From Avena insularis (taxonomy: Eukaryota > Streptophyta > Magnoliopsida > Poales > Poaceae), in assembly GCA_023614405.1 (NCBI GenBank), contig CM042691.1:176238927-176302926 (forward strand): a stretch of DNA of 64,000 nucleotides. The letters are read 5' to 3'. The notes beneath the pieces were generated by a model. It was not told the origin of the DNA. It was given only the letters and a program-made list of their open reading frames with translations, and searched no databases. The translations under genes and the position numbers were made by a program. Position 1 is the first letter of the stretch. Each line of letters begins with the position of its first letter. Positions 24,379 through 36,550 of the stretch are shown here, one piece after another.

Positions 24379-27300
24379 GCTCCCATCTATATGCCACCTC
24401 CCCTTGAACAAATCCTTGCATGATTATGGTCTAATAATCATGGCTATCAATCCCCACTTCACTTGTTTCTAGTGGAGCCTTGCGCTTCTTAAACCCCATG
24501 GTTTAAGAGGCATCATGACCACTCTGTTATGGCAGCCTTATTTTCAACAAAGTTTGCCATCTCCCCTAGACCACCTCAAACACAACCAAGCCCAACTCTT
24601 GTTGCCATAATAATCTATATAACTTGGTCTAATCACCCATATATTCTTTGTATCAAGGTGAGCTCTAAGGTCTCTAATCCAACCATGTTTAGGTGGCATA
24701 AAAATACCAAAACCCTAGATTCCCTAAAAATCTAGACTCCTCCATTTTCACCATTTTCCTCCAAAACACAAGTTGGAAATGATGTATAAATCAAGCTTAC
24801 ATCATCTACCTTGGTTATGGTAATTCCCCAAATAATCCCCATAATTATTGGATCCTAAAAATAATTAAATTCCACCTTTGGGAAAACCCTAGAATCTCTA
24901 TGAAGGCAAGTTTGTTTTTCTCCAAATCACCTTGCCAAATCAAGGCACATCTGATGCCTACATATCCTATCCCATCTTTACAACTCAAAAATAAATATTT
25001 TTGAGATCTTGTATTATTTCTTTTTCCCCTTTTTCTTAAATGGCAGAAACAAGAAATAATTCCTTAAAAATACTTTTCCACATCAATAAATTCCAATAAA
25101 ATTCTCTAATGTGTAAGATGGTATTCAAGAACATATCACATCAGAAACCCACCTTGTATAATGTAAAAATCTCAAAGGAGCTTCTAGAAACTACTTCTGC
25201 ACTATTTGAAGAAATGGTTTTAAATGGACTTTAAATCCTCTGAAAAATCTCAAATAAATCCAGGAGTGTTGCAATTACCATACCTCCAAACCAGTACCAT
25301 TGTCTCATCATGCCTAACCCAAAGATCCAGAGTTTCTTCAGAAGTTCCCTTTTGGCCATTATTTGAAATCTTTCAAACTCACATCCTTTAACCCCTCTAA
25401 ACCTATTCCAATATGGTTAAGAAAGTTTCCCTAGCACCCATACACCCTCCTGGTCGAGCCCCACTGTATCAAGGTACTGTAGCATCCCATCCTCTTTGTC
25501 CCTTGTGCTTGTAAGAGAGAAGGAGAGGCATATCTTGCAAAAATATTGGAAATAAAAGGGGCAGCAGCCACACCACCCCTTCCCCCCACTCACTGCTCGA
25601 CTTAGGACCCCATCGCCCCTCTCTCCACCACCTCCCTCGACCAATACCTGAGGAGCACCCTCCCTTTTCTCTCAAATGGGCATAGTCCACCATGGACCTT
25701 CCCCTCCCCAAATAAAGAGCCCTAGGCCACCTCAGTGCCTCCCCTCTAGCTCATTTGCTCTCTCACCTCCCACCTACCCTCCCCAGAGCACCCTCTCCCT
25801 CGCTCCTGCTCTCCCTGGCTCGAAGGAAGAAGAAGAGAAAGCTTTGGCCTCTCCAAGAATTTGAGCCAGGCTCCCTCCCTGCAGCCCCTCTCCTCCTGCA
25901 TGTCACTCTACCGAAATCCCCTTTATCCCCTCTATCTAACCCTGCCCGTTTCCTACCCTAGGACCCATGGTATCATCGTCGTCGCCGAGCTCCCGAGCAT
26001 CTTCCTGTGAGCGTCATCACGCGGGGAGGTTCTCAACGTCAAAACCGCTACTGCTGCCCCTCCCCGAGGTCGGCGTCACCTCCTGTGTCATCCCCGCCAC
26101 CTTCCCGTCACCGGTGCGCCTCCGGCAACCACCCCCGTGCCTCCACATGTCACGCTAGGGTTTCCTGCCTCCGGCCAAGACGCGAGGAAGGAGACGGCAC
26201 CGCGGCCGTCATTCTCCTTTAGATCGAATGGACAGCATCATCAGATAGCCCTTCGGCAAGGTGGGCTGCTGGCCGACGCACCCTTCCCCCGGCTCCCCTC
26301 TCCTTTCCGCGCATGCCCGACGCCCTGCTGGGCTGGTTTCGCTCCAAGCGGCCCAGACCGCTCAGGTTAGGCCCGCGTGGCCTCTCTCTCCTTTCTTTTT
26401 CTTTTCCAGATCTGTTAATGATGCAATTTACTTTAAATATTTTTGAAAATGTAAAATACCTCCAAATGCATAGATTTAAAATTCCTAGGATCTCTGAGTG
26501 CCTTCGCTAACATGCAGACCAAGTACCTTGCCCAAATATTTTTCAAGGTTATATTAACCATTAAAATCCCAACATGTGTCTATCTTACTCAAAATTGAGT
26601 TCAAGGAGTCCAAACTCCAATTGGGGTGAAACCTTTGTGTAATGAAAGGTACCCCAGGTACCTTGTATGTCCCCTTGGGCCCAACCTAAATTGCTTCGTA
26701 GTTTGCCCCTGTTGAAAATAACCAAAATAACCAATTTCTGCCTTGTATAAATTCCCTACGTCAAACCAAATGATTTATTGACCTAATTCCAACTCTCTGT
26801 ACCTCTACATAACCATACATAGCAAACCCCAGGAACCCACAATCTATTAAGCATCTACTGAATTTTGGTGAATCAAACTATTCCGTGAATGGTTTATTTA
26901 CTAGAAAAATAACCACTTTAATTCTGCATATCCAAAAAGGGTGATTCCAATTTCTAAAAAAGGTAATTTGCCTACCTAACATGTGACGTTGGAATCACAT
27001 CAAAAGACCATATAAATTTAATCTGGTGAAAAGACAAAAGCCATCAAGTACTGCCTTTGGGATTTTCCTAAGGGCATTCTATTAACTAATTTAAGTTTAT
27101 TCCAACTCCCCTTGAATCATTCCACCAAATACTACCTAATAACCCAAGGAAACAATTTTTGGAACTCCAGAACAATTCTGGTAAATTATTTCCTAAGACC
27201 AGAGTTTTATTCACTTTAGAAATCACTATAAATCTTTGGTAATTGATAAAATAGTGAAACCAATTTTGTTGGATTCATTTTATCAATACCTATTTGATTG

Positions 27301-28212
27301 TATGATTTTTACACAATGTTATCATGCAGAACTTGTCCTTGATCTAAAAAAACCCTTATCTAGCTAGTTTTTGACTATAAATCTCAAATAGGAAACCCAC
27401 AAATGCAATCAAGGCCATTCCTTTGTATCCAAAGCAAAATCTCCAATCCTTACTGATCTATAAACTAGTTTTATCAATTGTTTGCTGTATGAATTGGTGT
27501 TGGTATGCATTGTATTGATTGTGGTCTTGTTTGCTTGCATGTTTGCTCGATAACGTCAATAGTTGCGACTGTGTGACGCTGAGAAGAAGGAAGCATCAGG
27601 TTATTATTATTATTGTATTCGGTATTCTGGTATTCTAAAGAAGTCACGGGACGTCTCCATGGTCACATGCAAGCCACCTTCTTTCTCATAAACCCCTATC
27701 CTATTTTCTTACTTATGCATGTTATTTAAATGTTTTGTTTAAATTGCATAGTTTATTTAATTACAATTTTTATTGTGGGAACGTTTGGCTTCTCCAAACT
27801 GTTGTCAACTCGGTACCAATAGGTACAAACCCCTTTTATGACACCTATTCTTTCCCTAGTAAGTTAGATGGTGTATAACACCAGGCCCCTTTTGAAAACC
27901 CCGTTTTAGCCAAAGCAAAAACTATGGGATGGGAGGACCCCGGAAAAAGACTTACAAAAATGCTTTATCAGAAAACCTTGGTGGGGTTTGGCCTGCCAAG
28001 TGGATTGGAAAACGAGAAAGGTTTTGGTTTACAAAATGGTTGGTCGAAATATGGAGGAAAAATGTTTATGAAAACATGCCAGGCTATACAGTTCTTAATG
28101 CTCGAGGAATTAACCTGTGCAACCAAATTACTCTGGAATGGGACGGTGCTGGGCTAGAAGTTTGTCTAATCTGGTATAGGTGCCCTCACACTACTACAGG
28201 GGCAAACAATCC
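24379..28212 (+). repeat. 3' LTR of element A, part 2
   Basis: Collinear with about 5850-9655 of the 5' LTR. Flanked by B's TSD copy (24379-24383) and C's TSD copy AATCC (28208-28212). Contains the C-rich/CpG island at about 25560-26400. No gene supported. Confidence 0.9.
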
Positions 28213-28819
28213 TGTAACACCCCAGTTTTAGTCAAACTTAAATTAGGGTTTTGATTGTGAATCATAAGCATCATCTCTTAAAAATGCATGTAAAGAAAAA
28301 TTGATGAAAAGCCTAAACCCTAATCCTTCCCCCTCTTTTTGAAATCCAGTAAAAAGGGTTTTTAATATTTTAAAAACTAAAAAAGCAATAGAGCCCAAAT
28401 TGACTAAAGGGATCCCTGCAGTATTTTATATATTTTACAAGTGTTCTGGTATTTTTGAAATGATTCAAAACAGTTTGGAAATTCAAATATACAAAGTGAA
28501 AATACAAATAGAAATAGAAAAAGTTTCAGGAAATAAAAAAGGAGCAGCAGTAGTTAACCAAGCCGCAGCCCAGCCGGTCCAATTCCCACTTCTCCCTCCC
28601 TTCTGCCCACCCGCATAGTAGCCAGCAACCGCTGCAGCCCAACTAAAGCCCACTTCGGCCCAGCCCGCGTACCGCTTCGGCCTTGCTGTTTCCGTCGTCT
28701 TCAACAATGGCAAGAACCTCGATGTCGCTGTTGGCGCCATCTATCTCCATCGCCCGCTCTGTGCCGTCCATCGCGCTCCTGGAGAAGATAAGATCACCAC
28801 GACGTGGCCTCGCTCCCCT

Positions 28820-30089
28820 TGAAATGGATCGTATGGGCACCTAGAGGGGGGGGGTAAATAGGTTCTACTCAATTTTTAGTTCTTTTTCAATTTTAGGCTT
28901 GACACAAAGTAAATTCTCTAGATATGCAACTACGAGAATTTCCCTATATGCAAACCTAGCTACTAAGCACGTAAAGAGAGGAGCGAGGATACCATAGTGG
29001 AGCACGCAGAGACACAGGGATTTGTTTTACCGCAGTTCCTTCCTTGTTAAGGGAAGTACATCTGCGTTGGAGGGGTGGACGGTTCTAAGACCACCACGCC
29101 ACAATAGGCCTCACCCTTTTCTCCGGTGGATCTCGCCACGAGAGGCCTGATCCACCTTCTCCACTATTGGTACCCTTCGAGGTGGGAACTGGTGCCTTTA
29201 CAACTCTATCGGGGCACACACCCACAATTGAATTGGGGGCTCCCGTAATGACAACAAGTTGTCACAAGAACAAGGTTTATCAATATAAACAAAATCAAGG
29301 ATCTAGATATTTGCAAGAAATACTAGATCGGTGATTCTCCAAATTAATTGAGAGGATATGAAGCGCTTGATTGTAGTGGTTGAAGATCGAGTCCGCCTCC
29401 TTCGATTCCCCATAGGACGGGGCCTTTGGGGTGGATGAAGGTGGATCTCTCTTGGTTGAAGAATGATGAACATGTCCTGACTTTTTCACATCAATCAAGA
29501 GTTCTGGCAGGAGGGGGAAGGCATGCTTAAATACCCCTGCACAGAACAAGCCATTGGAGAAATTTGGGGGCGTATAATCCGCCCCCTTTGGGGCGGACTA
29601 TCTGCCCTAGGGGGAAAATCCACCCCCCAGGACGGAAACTCCGGGGGAAACTCCGCCCCCATACAGAGAGTGACATAGCCTTGACTTGAAGAAATTTCTT
29701 GAGGGGGCATATTATCCGCCCCCTCAAGGGGCGGACTATCCGTCCTGGGGAGAAAATCCGCCCCAGAGCCGGAAAGTCCGAGGGAAACTCCACCTCCCAT
29801 ACAGAGAGCGACGCAGGCCTTGTCTTAAAGAAAATCCTCGAGGGGGCAGACTATCCGTCTTTGCCGGAAAATCCGGCCAAAACTCCTCCCCCTCTCTGGC
29901 GGTTGCGCCCTTCTGAAAATGGGGTGGTGCGGATTATCCGCCCTTGGTAGGGGCAGATTATCCGCCTGCCAAAAGTAGTTTCTTTTCCTTTTTCAAGATA
30001 GATATCTGCAGCATTTCAACACACATTAAATAATCCTTGATATTGTTATCTAACACATAAAACACTAGGGATTAAGAAATGTTGTTTCA
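28820..30089 (-). repeat. 3' LTR of element D
   Basis: TGAAATGGATCG to GTTGTTTCA, 1270 bp. Point differences from the 5' LTR are visible throughout. Contains a tandem array with palindromes (29566-29970) and, on the minus strand, a TATA-like TATTTAA near 29527-29533. Confidence 0.95.
29566..29970. repeat. Tandem ~138-bp repeat with paired palindromes (D 3' LTR)
   Basis: About 2.5 to 3 diverged copies of a unit of roughly 138 bp. Each begins with the pair GGGGCGGAT(T/A)ATCCGCCCC + short CTCAAG-like link + GGGGCGGACTATCCG and ends near CTTGAAGAAA(T/A)T. The palindromes start at about 29566, 29702, 29841 and 29926. Confidence 0.8.
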
Positions 30090-30090
30090 A

Positions 30091-30103
30091 TCTCCCCCTT
30101 TTT
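30091..30103 (-). promoter_or_regulatory. Polypurine tract of element D
   Basis: TCTCCCCCTTTTT on the plus strand, a purine run on the element strand, 1 bp from the 3' LTR. Confidence 0.8.
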
Positions 30104-30623
30104 GGTGTTAGATGACAATACTAGGATTTGCAATAGAGCCTACTAACAACACCTTAAGGAAATGAAAGCGGCTCCCCCTAAATGTGTGCATATTTAAAAT
30201 TTGCATTTGAATAAAAATGCACACACTACAGAGCATGCCACTTTCATAACAAAGACAAGTAAAACACGGTGAGTTAGGAAATGAAGTCATACCACCGGGA
30301 TGTGAAAATAGCCAAAGTGAATAAATGAAATTATTAGGCTCCAGGCACCTCCCACAATATTGATGTAAGCAATAGATAATACCATAAGTCCATATGCCAT
30401 CAATAGACTACCATACTTCCATACATAAATCTAGAATTCCATAAGAGTATATCCATCCGATAAATCAAAAATTCCAGACAGAGTATCACACGACAGAGTC
30501 TTATACAAATCAAACACAAATAGAAAATAAGTTCACGCTAAAGGGGCACAAGAATGCAAATAAAACGAAAGAAAAGGCAAGTTCTTGCGCCCGACCCATG
30601 CAAATCCGTGACCTAATAGAACT

Positions 30624-30637
30624 ACTTCTCCCCCTTT
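30624..30637 (-). promoter_or_regulatory. Second PPT-like tract of element D
   Basis: CTTCTCCCCCTTTG, about 530 bp upstream of the first tract in element orientation, just after the extra ORF. Multiple PPTs are a reported trait of Sireviruses. Here it is supported by sequence similarity only. Confidence 0.45.
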
Positions 30638-30687
30638 GGTATCGTAACGCCAAAAAGGGAGAAGAGCGATGCTAACGCCCCAGAAGA

Positions 30688-32225
30688 TCACTCCTCCCCG
30701 TCCTTGTCCTCTTCGTAGTCGTCCCGGTCCCCTTCCTCGTCATCATACTCATCATCATCATCATCAGCTAGAGGAGTAGGCACCCTCGGCGGAGGAGGAA
30801 ACAAGTGACTCTCAAGCTTGCCATAGATGAACCCAGAACAGTTCCACTGTGCATAGGGCTCCGGAGCTGTTGGAGCTGGAGGATGGCCAAATGCACCTGA
30901 CACGTGGTGAAGAATAACCTGCTGAGTGTGAGACATCTTATGGCTCCTCCGATACTCCTCATACTTGCCCTTGTGAGTGTCTATTCCCATGCAAAGGATG
31001 TGCCGCTGGAACCAATTGAGCTGTTTGACTTCACGAGCCATTGAGGACTCAGCGGGATGACGACCACTAGCCCTAGCATCACGCATAAAGGACTCAGGGG
31101 TGGTGGAAGGGTGAGAGGTCTTCTGAGCCTTGTTGTAGATCTTCATGGACTTGTGCTGCCCATCCAAATCAGTGCCAAAGTCCTCATGTGGAAGCATATG
31201 CTTGATGAGCATCATAATAAAAGGAGCATATGGGATGGAGAGCTGGTTGAGCATCGCATTAGTCATCTCATGATATATGTAGTCCATCACATCCAGCTTA
31301 TAACTTGTAGACGAGTCTGCATTGGTGGCACACTCGTGAGCAAAGGCAAGAAGGGTAACCAGGTGACCGTGGATCCTATCATTGTTTCCCCCACTTTGAG
31401 ATATGATGTGTCTAAACATGCCAACAAGGGTGTCATACAAAGGAGAGAGGCCAGCGAAGGTACCAGCAATGCCATTAGGTGTCATACATGGAGCAAGCAG
31501 AGTGTCCTTGGATGGCCTGAGCAGGGAAATGATGCGGTGTCCTAAAGTTGTGTCCTATCCATGAAAAGCATACCCAAGAACCTGACCAAAGGTGCGGAAA
31601 TCAGACTGAATCATTGTTGTCCCTGTCATCCACTTCATGGTGCGAAGCTCATCTCCGTAGATCGCAAGTGTTGAGAAAAACTGCTTCACCACCACGGAAT
31701 CATAATTACACTGAAGAGTCATAAGGTGATGAATACCCATCTTGTTAGTCACATCCAAAGCTTCACGGAGTCGTGCCTTGGATTGGGCCTCAGGCATATT
31801 CAGAGGATGCATGGGGCGAATCTTGAGAGGAACATATACATCATCATGGATAGACCTAAAATGAGAGCAACAAAACATAGAATCCTCTGGCTCACCATCA
31901 CTGTCAGCATCTGCATAGTAATCTGTCTGGCGCATGGATGAGTACTCAACGCTGTCCATGGCCTTGTAATTAGGCCTAGCCTGCTTACCTTACTCTTGCC
32001 CTTGCGAGATGCAACCCGCTTGGCTTTCTTTGCTACCTCTGCCATCTGTTCAGATTCTCTGGCTAACCTGCGAACCTCTGTTTCGTCCACAAACGTTCCC
32101 TCTACAGTGGGCCTGAGATAACGGGCACGGGAACGACGCTTGTAGGTCTTAGGAACGCGTGAACCACCTGTGAAAAGCATAGGAGAGGTAGCATGGGGAT
32201 GAGCACACACAAGTCCAAGTGGCAT
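30688..32225 (-). pseudogene. Extra (envelope-position) ORF of element D downstream of pol
   Basis: A long coding region on the element strand after pol. The main frame runs from 31959 down to 30688 (424 codons) with a single TAG at 31555-31557. An N-terminal part starting at 32225 is in another frame and joins after an apparent indel near 31975-31990, so the original was about 510 residues. The N-terminus is basic (KRVASRKGKSK near 32005), the middle has a VKQFFSTL...WMTGT segment, and the C-terminus is strongly acidic and Asp/Glu-rich. VKQFFSTL...WMTGT resembles a motif I recall from unknown proteins annotated as plant-transposon-associated. I see no signal peptide or clear transmembrane helix, so 'envelope' describes position only. 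Function unknown. Confidence 0.7.
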
Positions 32226-32332
32226 ATTAGAAACAGTAGGAGAACAATCTATGGGCCAGAAATGTGCATTTGAGGAAATCTGAACCTAACCAGACCAGAC
32301 AGTTAGTCTCCAGGCCAGACTTTCTGGCCCTA

Positions 32333-32351
32333 GGGGCGGATTATCCGCCCC
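32333..32351. repeat. D-family palindrome, internal copy
   Basis: GGGGCGGATTATCCGCCCC, perfect 9-bp arms around one base, identical in core to the LTR copies. Confidence 0.85.
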
Positions 32352-32736
32352 TTGCGAATTTTTTCTGGTTTGGCCCAGATTCACCAAGGCAAAACAGATC
32401 GGGCACTAGGGTTGCACTACTACTAATTATAACAAGCAAGGGAAACACTAAGTATCGACTACCACGAGATCTCCACCAAAACAATGAATCTCATACAAAA
32501 GAGATGGATGAGGGAGTTACCCTCACTCACTGGAGGAAGAGCTCGGAGGAGAAGGTACCCGGAGGCGAGGGGAAGAAGATCCGGGGAGGGCCCGAATAAT
32601 CTGGTGGTCGAATCGACTCCGGGGAAGGGCGGAGGCTCCAGCGGCGGCTTGGGGCAGAGCACGGGTTGGGGGAGGACTGTCTACTCTGTTTGAGCCTGTC
32701 CTCCCCAACCCAACCCTTATGAGGCAGATTTCTCCC

Positions 32737-32780
32737 GGGGCGGATAATCCGCCCCCAACTTGGGGCGGATAGTCCGACCC
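32737..32780. repeat. D-family palindrome pair, internal copy
   Basis: GGGGCGGATAATCCGCCCC (32737-32755), then a 6-bp link, then GGGGCGGATAGTCCGACCC (32762-32780): the same head-to-tail pair arrangement as in the LTR repeat. Confidence 0.8.
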
Positions 32781-33242
32781 CCCTCTGAATTTTCTGTGCA
32801 CTACAGATTCAGGCCGGAGCAACCTTTGCAAAACTCCTCGAAGGTGTATAGAGGACTTGTGTGCAAGAATAGATGGTTCAAGGAGGGAAAAAGGCTTGGG
32901 TTTAGAGCAACAAACTGTGATGGTACTACACACCCAAAGTTGCAAGAATCAAATCAACCAAACGCCAAAATTGGGTGTGTTTTCCATAAGAACAAAAGAT
33001 ATGCAAGAAGATCCAAAGATAGCCATTAGAAACCAACTCTTCTCAAGGAAGAGGGCGGTGGCCGAAGCCACCATGTTGGAGCGCATGGCATGACACCGCA
33101 TATCGATGTATCTTGAATTCAAAACCAATGCTCATCGATGACCCACATATCATAAAATGATATTAAGGGAAATGATTTTTCTTGCTTTCGGAATTATTGG
33201 GGGAGGGTTAGCCCAATCAATTAGGACCACACTCCCCTATGT

Positions 33243-34721
33243 CTATGCCCGCATCGAAACCAAATACATGAATAAGAGCAAGTGAGTGTGCAAGGATAGT
33301 AAAGCCAAGCTCCTTGAATCTACGATATTTAGCTCATTCCTCAAATAACAAAATCTTGCTTCATCAAGAGGCTTCGTGAAGATATCAGCAAGTTGGTTCT
33401 TTGTGATCACAAAGGATAGTGCAATATCACCACGAGCAACATGATCCCGAATGAAATGATTGCGAATCTCAATATGTTTTGTTCTTGTATGATGCACCGG
33501 ATTGTAAGCAATTTTGATAGCACTTTTATTGTCACATAAAAGAGGCACTTTTTCACAATTGACACCATATTCCTTTAAAGTTTGACTCATCCATAATAAT
33601 TCTGTACAGGCACTTGCAGCAGCAACATATTCAGCTTCGGCGGTTGAGAGTGATATGCAATTTTGTTTCTTTGAAGACCAACACACTAGAGACCTGCCCA
33701 AGAATTGACATGCACCAGAAGTTGATTTTCGATCATCTTTGTCACCATTCCAATCTGAATCAGTGTAACCACATAGAGAGAAACTTGAACCTTTGGGATT
33801 CCATAAACCAAAATTTGGGGAATGAACCAAATATCTGAAGATTCTTTTGACCGCCACTAAGTGGATTTCTTTAGGAGTGGCTTGGTACCTTGCACACACT
33901 CCTACACTTAACATGATATCGGGCCTATATGCGCAAAGGTAAATGAGAGAGCCGATCATGGATCGGTATACCTTTTGGTCCACGTCTTTACCTTTGGGAT
34001 TAAGCTCAAGATGACACTTTGTTTGCATTGGAGTAGCAACGCCATTGAGATCCGTAATCTTGAACCTCTTGAGCATGTCTTGGATGTAGTTAGCTTGATT
34101 AATAAAAGTTCCCTCTCTAAGTAGTTTGATCTCGAAACCAAGAAAGAACCTCAATTCTCCAATCATAGACATCTCAAACCTGTCAGTCATAAGCTTTGAA
34201 AATTCATCGTTAAAAGCTTGGTTAGTAGAGCCAAAAATAATGTCGTCTACATATAGTTGGGATACAAAAAGCTCCCCATTAACCTTCTTAGTGAAAAGAG
34301 TTGGATCGATTTTCCCAACTTCGAATCCACGGTCTAACAAAAGCTCTTTAAGGTGCTCATACCACGCACGTGGGGCTTGTTTAAGGCCATAGAGCGCCTT
34401 ATCGAGTTTGTAGACATGGTTCGGAAATTTGGTATCCTCAAATCCCGGGGGTTGCTTGATGTATACCAACTCATGTAGTGGACGATTATGAAACACACTC
34501 TTAACATCCATTTGTTGTAATTTAAAATGATGATGAGCTGCATATGCAAGAAGGATACAGATGGACTCAAGATGAGCCACAGGAGCATAAGTCTCGCCAA
34601 AATCAATTCCTTCCACTTGAGAGAATCCTTGAGCCACTAGCCTTGCTTTATTCCTCAGAACAATGCCACTTTCATCTTGTTTGTTCTTGAAAATCCACTT
34701 GGTGCCGATAACATTGCGGCA
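33243..34721 (-). CDS. Copia reverse transcriptase-RNase H, open frame (element D)
   Basis: Open from just after TAG 34722-34724 to the stop at 33243. From the MAQGFSQVEG segment (34637) it is 464 codons. RT (RVT_2 type): catalytic Asp in QMDVK (residue 44), KALYGLKQAPRAW, and YVDD at residues 129-132 (34253-34242). RNase H: Asp in GYTDSDW (293), Glu in STAEAEYVA (334/336), Asp in LLCDNKSA (369), all present. The ending ADIFTKPLDEARF is the usual copia terminus. Some conserved positions are altered (KSVFHNR where KSAFLNG is usual). It would copy element RNA into DNA, but it lies in a polyprotein whose upstream parts are broken, so this copy can make it only if translated separately or if related copies supply the rest. 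Confidence 0.9.
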   Translation of the reverse strand, partial: CRNVIGTKWIFKNKQDESGIVLRNKARLVAQGFSQVEGIDFGETYAPVAHLESICILLAYAAHHHFKLQQMDVKSVFHNRPLHELVYIKQPPGFEDTKFPNHVYKLDKALYGLKQAPRAWYEHLKELLLDRGFEVGKIDPTLFTKKVNGELFVSQLYVDDIIFGSTNQAFNDEFSKLMTDRFEMSMIGELRFFLGFEIKLLREGTFINQANYIQDMLKRFKITDLNGVATPMQTKCHLELNPKGKDVDQKVYRSMIGSLIYLCAYRPDIMLSVGVCARYQATPKEIHLVAVKRIFRYLVHSPNFGLWNPKGSSFSLCGYTDSDWNGDKDDRKSTSGACQFLGRSLVCWSSKKQNCISLSTAEAEYVAAASACTELLWMSQTLKEYGVNCEKVPLLCDNKSAIKIAYNPVHHTRTKHIEIRNHFIRDHVARGDIALSFVITKNQLADIFTKPLDEARFCYLRNELNIVDSRSLALLSLHTHLLLFMYLVSMRA

Positions 34722-35634
34722 CTATTTTGGTTTCTCTACGAGCTTCCAAACCTTGTTGCGCTTGAAGTTATTTAATTCTTCATGCATTGCAACCACCCAA
34801 TCGGGATCTTCAAGAGCATCAAAGAGCTTCTTTGGTTCAACCATAGAAATGTGAGCTTGATGATCACAGAAGCTTGCAAGTTCTCTTCTAGTGGACACCC
34901 TTCTTCGTAGATCACCTACAACCTTGTCAAGAGTGTGACCCCTTAGCTCAATATTCCGATCAGCACGAGCCTTGCGACGAGCCTCAATTTCTTTATTGTT
35001 TCTAGAGGGAGTTGATTCAACATTTGGATCCTTGTCTTGTTCACTACCTTGCCCTTGATCTTGATCTGAGCTTATAACAGGAGCTTGATGCTGAACAGGT
35101 TCTTCAGGGCCGGATAATCCTACCCTAGGTGGGGCCGGACTATCTGGCCTAGGAGATGCGGCTGTAACTTCCTCTTCCTTTGAATGCCTGATAGAGCTGG
35201 GAGTTCCAGGGCCAGATAATCCGCCCCTTGGGGCCGGAGAATCCGGCCTGGAATTTTCTTGGTTGTTTTCTTCTTCTTCTAATCCCCTAGGTCGTGTTGG
35301 AGTGCCAGGGAAGGATTGTCCACCCCTTGAAGAGGGCGGATAGTCCGGCCTGGGACTATCATTTTTCCCAGAAGACTGATGATCTTCAGCAGGTTGCGGT
35401 GTTGGTGCAGAGTTTTCTCCAGCAGTAGGGGTTGTTGATCTTGTGTAAATGAGGGCTCCTCTTGAGTGGAGAATTGTCCTTCCCGGTCCGCCACAAGGGG
35501 TTCCTCAATGGGGCGGAAAAATCCCACGCCAATTCTTCTTATGGCATCTTGGGGTATTTCAACATCTGCATCACAAACATCTACTTGCCCCACATGGGAG
35601 CCGTCATTTTCATCGAACTCCACACTACAAGATT
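34722..35634 (-). pseudogene. Pol linker between integrase and RT (element D), palindrome-bearing
   Basis: Joins integrase to RT. The RT-proximal end (WVVAMHEELNNFKRN) is in frame with the RT and is cut by a single TAG at 34722-34724. The rest is broken by frameshifts and is Pro/Ser/Gln-rich. Three decayed copies of the D-family palindrome pair lie inside it, at about 35108-35150, 35208-35250 and 35306-35354. The motif therefore occurs in sequence that was once translated. Low-complexity linkers here are usual for copia. No catalytic residue is expected. Confidence 0.65.
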
Positions 35635-36547
35635 CTACAACAGTCCGGTGAGCTTGTTGTAGACTCTATAAGTGTTGGATTCGGCACCGTAAACAAGAAA
35701 AATACCTTCTAAAGCCTTAGACTCAAATTTAGACAAGCGGACACATTTGATAAGAAAGAAACACTTACAACCGAATACCCTGAAGTATGAGATGTTGGGT
35801 TTGTTACCGGTAAGTATTTCATATAGAGTCTTGTCCAAGATCTTTTGGAGGTAGAGCCGGTTAGATGAGTGACAAGCGGTGGATATGGCCTCAGCCCAAA
35901 AGTTGTAAGGAGACTTGAATTCAGCCAACATTGATCTAGCCATATCCATTAGAGTGCGGTTCTTCCTCTCGGCTACACCATTTTGTTGAGGGGTGTACGC
36001 AGCGGAATATTGATGTCTTATCCCCTCTTCACTTAGAAACTCATTCAATGTGTAGTTCTTGAACTCAGAGCCGTTGTCACTTCTTATTGCCAAGATAGGA
36101 ACATTTTATTTATCGTTGAACCTCATTGGCTAAGTCAATGACTGTTTGTTGAGTCTCACTCTTTAGCTTGAAAAAATAGACCCATGTATATCTTGAGTAG
36201 TCATCGACTATGACCAAGCAGTATTTCTTCCCACCGAGACTGGCATGAGATGGAGGACCAAATAAGTCCACATGAAGTAATTCCAAAATTATGTTTGAAG
36301 AAACAATAGTCTTCCTCTTGTGGGGAGAGTCATGCATTTTGCCTTCAACACTAGCCCTGCAAACACGATCTTTGGCAAAGGAGACATTGTCTTTTAGTCC
36401 AAGGATGTGGCCACCCTTGTGAACACTTTGCAAAGTTCTCATGTTGACATGGGCTAAACGGCGATGCCATAGCCAACCCACGTCGGCCTTTCCGAATAGG
36501 CACATCGGACCCGCAGTGGTTTTCCCCGAAAAGTCCACCACATACAG
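35635..36547 (-). pseudogene. Copia integrase (element D)
   Basis: Reads in two frames with a shift between 36110 and 36093. N-terminal pre-integrase domain: WHRRLAH gives the His pair, but VCRAS shows Ser where the second zinc Cys normally stands. Core: LHVDLFGP (first Asp), IRSDNGSEF (second Asp) and NGVAERKNR (Glu) give a complete D,D,E set. The C-terminal segment reaches YNKLTGLL. Integrase joins the DNA copy to the host chromosome. This copy is inactive because of the frameshift, the missing Cys and an upstream TAA at 36548-36550. Confidence 0.85.
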
Positions 36548-36550
36548 CTA

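Larger units (their letters stand above)
32226..33242 (-). other. Element D spacer between pol and the extra ORF
   Basis: About 1 kb, no convincing coding. Holds two palindrome sites of the D family (32333-32351; 32737-32780). It probably contains the 5' leader of the extra ORF; no clear TATA box found. Confidence 0.55.

Noticed and set aside
29566..29970. CRISPR-like array of regularly spaced palindromes
   Set aside because: Plant retrotransposon LTR context. The intervening sequence is itself repeated rather than unique, and the array is duplicated in the other LTR.
31057..31545. 162-codon plus-strand frame
   Set aside because: Antisense shadow of the element D extra ORF, whose strand and frame are supported by gene order and by a single stop.
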